In this document: piece after piece, positions 1-4,760 of the stretch
How positions within the stretch are numbered: the stretch's first letter is position 1
Layout: each line of letters opens with the position of its first letter
NCBI GenBank assembly: GCA_007117055.1
Contig: SKHH01000196.1
Span: forward strand, 1-7,099
Direction of reading: 5' to 3'
DNA: 7,099 nt
DNA from: Lishizhenia sp.
Lineage (GTDB): Bacteria; Bacteroidota; Bacteroidia; Flavobacteriales_D; Crocinitomicaceae
The notes under the pieces: model-generated
Database searches by the model: none
Seen by the model: only the letters and a program-made list of their open reading frames with translations
Told to the model about the DNA's origin: nothing
Made by a program: the position numbers and the translations under genes

Positions 1-4
1 ACCC

Positions 5-3000
5 TCAATCCACCTCCAAAATATCATTCAATGCTGTATAAGCAACCGTAACACTCTGTATATCGCTGTAAATGAGTCGTAACTTGTTGTTTTTTTCATT
101 CATTTTTACGCCTGGTGGTTGGCGTTGGATGTAGTTGAGTACTCTAGTGAAAGCTGGACTTTGGAAATAATCGTGTTGTGGATTGGGAATGAAGTAACCA
201 ATCATTTTTCCAGACTTGATGACGAGTTTTTCAAACCCGATTTCTTGTCCTAACCAACGCAAACGAAGGGACAACAATAAATCATTTACCACAGGTGGAA
301 TAGGACCAAAACGATCTTTTAATTCTACTTCAAACTCCTCTAGTTCCTCTTTCTTTTGAAAATTATCCATGGTTTGATACAGCGAAAGTCGTTCTGATAC
401 GTTATTTACATAATCGTCGGGAATACGGATTTCTAAATCCGTTTCAAGAATACACTCGCGAACCGAATGGTGAAAAGAATCGTTATTGCTGTCTTTGAAA
501 AGCTCTTTGAATTCAGTTTCTCTCAATTCATCGATGGCTTCATTTAGAATTTTTTGGTACATGTCAAAACCGATGTCGGCAATAAATCCACTTTGTTCTC
601 CTCCCAACAGATTTCCCGCTCCGCGAATATCAAGATCTTTCATGGCGATATTGAAGCCAGCTCCCAAATCAGAAAATTGCACCAAGGCATTCAATCGTTT
701 TCGTGCTTCGGAAGTCAACATATTGTATCGTGGTGCGATTAAATAACAAAATCCTTTTTTATTGGAACGACCAACTCTCCCGCGCAACTGATGTAAATCG
801 CTTAATCCAAAATTATTCGCTTGGTTAATGATAATGGTATTAGCATTCGAAATATCTATACCTGACTCAATGATAGTAGTGGCGAGGAGTACATCGTATT
901 CGTGATGAATAAAATCCATCATGATTTTTTCTAGCTTTTTCCCTTCCATCTGTCCGTGTCCAATAGCTACACGTACGCCCGGACATAATCGTTGCAGCAT
1001 TCCAGCTACTTCTTGAATATTTTCGAGACGATTATGTACAAAATAAACTTGTCCACTTCTGCTGATTTCATACGCCACGGCATCTCTGATAGCCGCTTCA
1101 TCAAATTCAATGATTTCCGTTAGAACAGGCTGTCGATTAGGTGGTGGAGTGTTAATGATACTTAAATCTCTAGCCCCCATAAGCGAAAACTGTAAGGTTC
1201 TAGGAATTGGAGTGGCTGTTAGTGTCAAGGTGTCAACAGTCGTTTTTAAGGTTTTTAATTTGTCTTTTACCCCTACGCCAAATTTTTGTTCTTCGTCTAT
1301 AATGATCAATCCAAGGTCTTTGAATTTTATGTTTTTTCCAACAATTTTATGAGTCCCTACTAGGATGTCTATTTTTCCTTCGCTTAGATCTTTTAGGGTT
1401 TCATTGACTTGTTTGGTTGACTTAAAGCGATTGATATAATCTACACGAACCGGGAAATCTTTCAGTCGCTCTGAAAAGCTTCGGTAATGCTGCAAGGATA
1501 AAATAGTTGTAGGAACAAGCACTGCAACTTGTTTTCCATCTGTTGCGGCTTTAAATGCGGCGCGAATCGCAATTTCAGTTTTTCCAAATCCAACATCACC
1601 ACAAATTAATCGATCCATGGGCGTGTCTTTTTCCATATCGGATTTCACGGCCTCGGTTGCTTTGAGTTGGTCGGGTGTGTCTTCGTAAATAAATGACGCT
1701 TCTAATTCATTTTGTAAATACGTGTCAGGAGAATAAGCAAAACCTGGTTGTGTTTTTCGTTTGGCGTATAATTGAATCAAATCAAAAGCCACTTCCTTTA
1801 TTTTTTTCTTCGTCTTGTTTTTTAAGTTACTCCATGTTTTTGTTCCTAATTTATTCATGGTTGGAGCGGTCCCGTCTTTACCTGAAAATTTAGAAATGCG
1901 ATGCAACGAGTGAATCGAGACATATAGTACGTCATTGTCCTTATACACCAATCGAACAGCCTCTTGGGGCTTTCCATTTACGTCAATAGTTTCCAATCCA
2001 CTGAATCGGCCTACACCATGATCAATATGGGTAACGTAATCTCCTTTTTGTAAATCATGAATTTCTTTTAAGGTTAGTGCTTGTTGCGTTTGACGAAATC
2101 CTTCTTTGAGACGAAAACGATGGTAGCGTTCAAAAATTTGATGATCGGTATAACAAACGAGTTTTAACTCTTCCGAAATAAACCCTTCTTGCAAGGCGAT
2201 ATACATAGGGGTAAAACGAACACTTGCTCCAATATCATTAAAAATATCATTTAGCCGCTCAATTTGTTTGGGTTGGTTGGAAAAAATAAGATTGTCCATT
2301 CCAGCGTCGTGATTTGCCCGTAAATCATCCGTCAACATTTCGAAGTTCTTATTAAACGAAGGTTGCGCTTTAAAGGTAAAGTGAAAAACGGTGCAATCTT
2401 CTGAAGAATAGTCGTCTCCCCATTCAATGGTCGTGAATTTATTGCGCTGGGCGCTCCAATCAGAAGGGTGAAAAAACAATTCGTTGGGTGCTGTTTTTGC
2501 CACAGGAGTTTCTGGAAGCGCTCCATGAATTTTTACCGCTTTTTGATATTCTTTTTTCAAGCGGTCAACTAGCAATTTTTCAGAACTGATCCAAAGTTTA
2601 GTTGCTACACCTAAAAAATCTAGTATTGAACCATTTTCTTCTCGGACAAGTTTTTGCTGAATGTTGGGAACTACGCTAAAAAAGGAATATGATTTATCAG
2701 AACGTTGAGAAACAGGGTCGAAAGTACGAATGCTTTCCACTTCATCACCAAAAAACTCAACCCTGTAGGGAGTTTCATGTGCATAAGAGAAAATATCCAC
2801 AATTCCACCTCGTACCGCAAATTGTCCGGGCTCATAGACAAAATCTACGGCTTGAAATTCGTATTCTAAAAGCAGTTCCGTTATAAAATCGATGCTGTAT
2901 TCTTTGCCTTGTTCGACCTTAAAAATGGAGGTAGAAAGCTTTTGTTTGGTAGGGACTTTTTCAACCAAAGCTTTAGGGTAGGTGACAACCCAAACATTCT

Positions 3001-3349
3001 GTAATTGATGGATTTTTTCCAGTGCCTCTGCACGAGCTACTACATTCGCATTATCAGTTTTTTCAATTTCGTAAGGAGTTCTGTAGGAAGCGGGATAAAA
3101 TACAATGTGTTTATGGTTAGGGTAAATGTTTTCTAAGTCGTTATAAAAATAAGCAGCTTCTTCTTTATCGTTGAGAATGAATAAATGATAACCCGAAGTT
3201 TTTTCTGCCAGAGCCGCAGCCGAAAGAGCACGAGCAGAACCTACCAGACCTTTCCATTGAATCAAAGGAGTAGGAGTTTGAAGCAGCGAAATCGTTTCTT
3301 GAATTTCGGTTAATTGTTGAAAACGTTTTTTAAGTGTTTGAATATCCAT
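5..3349 (-). CDS. mfd: Transcription-repair coupling factor Mfd (complete)
   Basis: Mfd is an ATP-driven DNA translocase that recognises RNA polymerase stalled at a lesion, removes it and recruits UvrA for nucleotide excision repair in the cytoplasm. The protein has 1114 residues from the ATG at 3349, normal for the family. Visible in order: a UvrB-like N-terminal module with EPGQFAVRGGIVDIFS at about 173-188; an RNA polymerase-interacting CarD-like domain from about 432 (GDYVTHIDHGVGRF); a superfamily 2 helicase core with Walker A GDVGFGKT 584-591, DEEQ 685-688, TATPIPRT 711-718, ATTIIESGIDI 823-833 and QLRGRVGRS 854-862; a RecG/Mfd translocation motif around 898-921 (DLDIRGAGNLLGGEQSG); and the C-terminal TRCF domain from about 967. 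The UvrB-like module shows no Walker A motif, as expected for Mfd. A GTG eight codons upstream (3373) lies inside the promoter -7 box, so the ATG is preferred. The reading frame is intact, and the TGA stop lies four bases from the window edge, so any terminator is outside. Confidence 0.97.
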   Translation of the reverse strand: MDIQTLKKRFQQLTEIQETISLLQTPTPLIQWKGLVGSARALSAAALAEKTSGYHLFILNDKEEAAYFYNDLENIYPNHKHIVFYPASYRTPYEIEKTDNANVVARAEALEKIHQLQNVWVVTYPKALVEKVPTKQKLSTSIFKVEQGKEYSIDFITELLLEYEFQAVDFVYEPGQFAVRGGIVDIFSYAHETPYRVEFFGDEVESIRTFDPVSQRSDKSYSFFSVVPNIQQKLVREENGSILDFLGVATKLWISSEKLLVDRLKKEYQKAVKIHGALPETPVAKTAPNELFFHPSDWSAQRNKFTTIEWGDDYSSEDCTVFHFTFKAQPSFNKNFEMLTDDLRANHDAGMDNLIFSNQPKQIERLNDIFNDIGASVRFTPMYIALQEGFISEELKLVCYTDHQIFERYHRFRLKEGFRQTQQALTLKEIHDLQKGDYVTHIDHGVGRFSGLETIDVNGKPQEAVRLVYKDNDVLYVSIHSLHRISKFSGKDGTAPTMNKLGTKTWSNLKNKTKKKIKEVAFDLIQLYAKRKTQPGFAYSPDTYLQNELEASFIYEDTPDQLKATEAVKSDMEKDTPMDRLICGDVGFGKTEIAIRAAFKAATDGKQVAVLVPTTILSLQHYRSFSERLKDFPVRVDYINRFKSTKQVNETLKDLSEGKIDILVGTHKIVGKNIKFKDLGLIIIDEEQKFGVGVKDKLKTLKTTVDTLTLTATPIPRTLQFSLMGARDLSIINTPPPNRQPVLTEIIEFDEAAIRDAVAYEISRSGQVYFVHNRLENIQEVAGMLQRLCPGVRVAIGHGQMEGKKLEKIMMDFIHHEYDVLLATTIIESGIDISNANTIIINQANNFGLSDLHQLRGRVGRSNKKGFCYLIAPRYNMLTSEARKRLNALVQFSDLGAGFNIAMKDLDIRGAGNLLGGEQSGFIADIGFDMYQKILNEAIDELRETEFKELFKDSNNDSFHHSVRECILETDLEIRIPDDYVNNVSERLSLYQTMDNFQKKEELEEFEVELKDRFGPIPPVVNDLLLSLRLRWLGQEIGFEKLVIKSGKMIGYFIPNPQHDYFQSPAFTRVLNYIQRQPPGVKMNEKNNKLRLIYSDIQSVTVAYTALNDILEVD

Positions 3350-3372
3350 AATGATTATACTTCCGAAAGTCA

Positions 3373-3380
3373 CAAAGGTA
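3373..3380 (-). promoter_or_regulatory. Putative mfd promoter, -7 box
   Basis: On the minus strand these bases read TACCTTTG, a full match to the Bacteroidota -7 consensus TAnnTTTG. Transcription would begin about 5-7 bases further on, near 3366-3368, leaving a leader of roughly 17-19 bases before the mfd ATG at 3349. No convincing TTTG -33 box is seen at the expected distance; only weak T-runs lie there. The call rests on the -7 match and its position. Confidence 0.6.
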
Positions 3381-3423
3381 ATGATTATTGAAACTAAAAG
3401 TAGGGGAATGAATGTCGGCTTAA

Positions 3424-3460
3424 GGCAAACTCATTTTTTTAATTAAAATATTGAGTTGCC
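3424..3460. repeat. Inverted repeat (hairpin, 9 bp plus one bulge)
   Basis: GGCAAACTCA pairs with TGAGTTGCC, with one unpaired A in the left arm. The 18-base interior is a run of seven T followed by AATTAAAATAT, which can add a few A-T pairs. It lies inside the closing stem of the element at 3401-3547. No T-run follows on either strand, so it does not look like a terminator by itself. Confidence 0.6.
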
Positions 3461-3497
3461 AAGCTAAGTTGTAAAATTGTCTGAAAGGACTGCATTT

Positions 3498-3526
3498 GTA
3501 AACATGGAGTGAAACCCGATGTTTAC
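3498..3526. repeat. Inverted repeat (8-bp hairpin)
   Basis: GTAAACAT and ATGTTTAC are perfect 8-base inverted arms separated by GGAGTGAAACCCG. A GG/CC pairing within the loop could shorten the open part. It is the second internal hairpin of the element at 3401-3547. Confidence 0.6.
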
Positions 3527-3547
3527 GATAAGCTAAATCATCCCCTA

Positions 3548-3604
3548 TTAGTTCCGAAAGCCTAACTTGGCTGGCTTTCGGAACTAATTCTTTTATTCAT
3601 TTTT
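3548..3604 (+). terminator. Putative intrinsic terminator, 15-bp perfect hairpin
   Basis: TTAGTTCCGAAAGCC (3548-3562) and GGCTTTCGGAACTAA (3573-3587) are perfect inverted arms around a 10-base loop, TAACTTGGCT. On the plus strand the stem is followed by TTCTTTTATTCATTTTT, a T-rich tail, so termination of plus-strand transcripts fits best. No protein gene on that strand ends here; the candidate upstream transcript is the folded element at 3401-3547. On the minus strand, where tsaD ends 126 bases earlier, the stem is followed by TAGGGG and lacks a T-run. It could still act as a weaker or bidirectional terminator, or protect the 3' end of the tsaD mRNA. Confidence 0.55.
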
Positions 3605-3713
3605 GGCGAAGGACACACATCCATTCTCGGATAATCTGTATTGATTCCACAGACTATTCTTGACGAACATAACTATGGTGTGATTTATTACGTAGGTAAC
3701 CTCAAACAACTCC
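3605..3713. other. Intergenic remainder, no secure feature
   Basis: This stretch lies between the terminator-like hairpin and the tsaD stop codon. It holds a 5-bp inverted repeat (TCTGT 3635-3639, ACAGA 3649-3653), too short to call. One plus-strand frame reads in a protein-like way with one internal stop, and is listed among the findings as a possible gene remnant. On the minus strand this is the start of the tsaD 3' untranslated region. No promoter box matching TAnnTTTG was found here. Confidence 0.5.
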
Positions 3714-4736
3714 CTAAATCTTCATACGAGCATTTGGCGTAATTGCTTGGCTAGCGAAATCCTTGTTTAAATAGTGATAACGTCCCGTAATGGCAATCAT
3801 AGCAGCGTTGTCGGTGCAATATTCAAATCGAGGGATATGCACTTTCATCTTTTTCTTTTTTTCTAAGGAAAGCAGCATGTTTCGCACACCAGAATTGGCA
3901 GAAACTCCTCCTGCAATGGCTAATTCTCGACAATTAAAGTGACGTGCAGCGGCGACAAGTTTCTCTTCTAATATGGCTACAATCGTGTGTTGAATAGAAG
4001 CACAAATATCAGTTAGGTTTTCGGATATAAAATTGGGGTTTTTGCGCTTTTCTCTTTCTAGAAATTGAAGCACGTTTGTTTTTAATCCACTAAAACTAAA
4101 ATCAAAACCATCCACTTTGGGTTTGGTAAATGTGAAGGCAGTGGGGTTTCCTTCTCTTGCTAATTTATCGATCAAAGGTCCACCAGGATACGGGAGTCCA
4201 AGTAATTTAGCCGTTTTATCAAAGGCTTCACCAGCAGCATCGTCTTTTGTACTTCCAATTACCTCCATGTCCAAATAATCACGTACCATTACCAGCTGAG
4301 TATGTCCGCCAGAAACAGTCAGACACAAAAAAGGAAAATTAGGTTTGTTTTTTTCATTGTCCTCAATAAAGTGCGCCAAAATATGGGCCTGCATGTGATT
4401 GACCTCAATAATGGGAATATCCATTGCTAGAGAAAAGGCTTTCGCAAAAGACACACCAACGAGTAAACTCCCCATCAGTCCGGGACCATTTGTAAAAGCC
4501 ACCGAATCAATGTCTTCTTTTTGAATTCCAGCTTTTTTGATGGCTGCATCTACAACAGGAACAATGTTTTGCTGATGAGCACGAGAAGCCAATTCAGGGA
4601 CGACACCTCCCCATTCTGCATGAATTTCTTGATTGGCCGTTATGTTGGATAAAATGGCTTCGTTTTTGAGTATAGCAGCAGAGGTATCATCACATGATGA
4701 TTCAATACCCAAAATAATGATGTTTTCTTTGCTCAA
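3714..4736 (-). CDS. tsaD: tRNA N6-adenosine threonylcarbamoyltransferase TsaD (complete)
   Basis: TsaD transfers the threonylcarbamoyl group from threonylcarbamoyl-AMP (made by TsaC) to A37 of tRNAs that read ANN codons, giving t6A. In bacteria it works in the cytoplasm with TsaB and TsaE, neither of which is in this window. The protein has 340 residues, typical for the Kae1/TsaD/YgjD family of the ASKHA fold. Visible are the N-terminal phosphate-binding loop GIESSCDDTSAA (10-21), the metal-binding HMQAH (114-118, His114 and His118), SGGHT (142-146), GGVSANSGVR (276-285) and CTDNAAMIA (307-315), whose Asp309 is the expected third metal ligand. The start is TTG at 4736: a TGA lies in frame two codons upstream, and the next in-frame ATG (Met87) would remove the essential N-terminal motif. 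The stop is TAG. It diverges from the tamB-like gene across 24 bp, and its probable promoter lies within that gene's first codons. Confidence 0.97.
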   Translation of the reverse strand: MSKENIIILGIESSCDDTSAAILKNEAILSNITANQEIHAEWGGVVPELASRAHQQNIVPVVDAAIKKAGIQKEDIDSVAFTNGPGLMGSLLVGVSFAKAFSLAMDIPIIEVNHMQAHILAHFIEDNEKNKPNFPFLCLTVSGGHTQLVMVRDYLDMEVIGSTKDDAAGEAFDKTAKLLGLPYPGGPLIDKLAREGNPTAFTFTKPKVDGFDFSFSGLKTNVLQFLEREKRKNPNFISENLTDICASIQHTIVAILEEKLVAAARHFNCRELAIAGGVSANSGVRNMLLSLEKKKKMKVHIPRFEYCTDNAAMIAITGRYHYLNKDFASQAITPNARMKI

Positions 4737-4743
4737 CTTTCAA

Positions 4744-4751
4744 TATATTTG
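4744..4751 (+). promoter_or_regulatory. Putative promoter -7 box for the tamB-like gene
   Basis: The bases read TATATTTG, a full match to TAnnTTTG. Transcription would be expected near 4756-4758, only three to five bases before the ATG at 4761, so the mRNA would be almost leaderless. No TTTG is present at the expected -33 spacing (around 4720-4724 the sequence is ATGTT); the nearest TTTG, at 4728-4731, is too close. The box falls in the 24-bp gap between the divergent genes. Confidence 0.5.
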
Positions 4752-4760
4752 TACTGTAGA

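Larger units (their letters stand above)
3401..3547 (+). other. Folded intergenic element: closing stem with two internal hairpins (candidate small RNA or miniature inverted-repeat element)
   Basis: The ends pair as an imperfect stem. TAGGGGA (3401-3407) pairs with TCCCCTA (3541-3547). After one bulged A, TGA (3409-3411) pairs with TCA (3538-3540). After an internal loop, GCTTA (3418-3422) pairs with TAAGC (3529-3533). Inside are two hairpins. In the first, GGCAAACTCA (3424-3433) pairs with TGAGTTGCC (3452-3460), with one bulged A. In the second, GTAAACAT (3498-3505) pairs with ATGTTTAC (3519-3526) around a 13-base loop. The element abuts the 15-bp hairpin at 3548. The plus strand is chosen because the T-rich stretch after that hairpin is on that strand, but the minus strand is not excluded. 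No strong plus-strand promoter is seen: GATTATTG at 3383-3390 is a weak match to TAnnTTTG, and TGCATTTG at 3491-3498 is closer but internal. The TA at each end also fits a miniature element flanked by a TA target duplication. I do not recognise it as a known RNA family. Confidence 0.4.

Noticed and set aside
486..746. Plus-strand open frame of 86 codons
   Set aside because: It lies entirely antisense within the conserved helicase and TRG region of mfd and has no recognisable domain or promoter; it is a shadow frame.
1110..1352. Plus-strand open frame of 80 codons
   Set aside because: It is antisense to the mfd motor domain, which is clearly the coding strand.
1693..1893. Plus-strand open frame of 66 codons with hydrophobic stretches
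   Set aside because: It is antisense to a lysine-rich part of mfd; the complement of AAA/AAG codons gives Phe, Leu and Ser runs that mimic a membrane protein.
2332..2886. Short open frames on both strands (2332-2526 minus, 2689-2886 plus)
   Set aside because: Both overlap the N-terminal half of mfd in other frames and have no supporting motif.
3401..3547. Reading the folded element as 6S RNA, SRP RNA or tmRNA
   Set aside because: The branched two-hairpin layout lacks the single long rod with a central bubble of 6S, no SRP GGAA tetraloop helix is seen, and it is too short and has no CCA end for tmRNA. A covariance search was not possible here.
3635..3653. Inverted repeat TCTGT/ACAGA downstream of tsaD
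   Set aside because: Five base pairs with a nine-base loop and no T-run is expected by chance in AT-rich sequence.
3588..3713. Minus-strand frame encoding about 25 residues from the ATG at 3676 (MFVKNSLWNQYR...)
   Set aside because: There is no promoter, no recognisable product and no reason to choose it over the equally open plus-strand frame.
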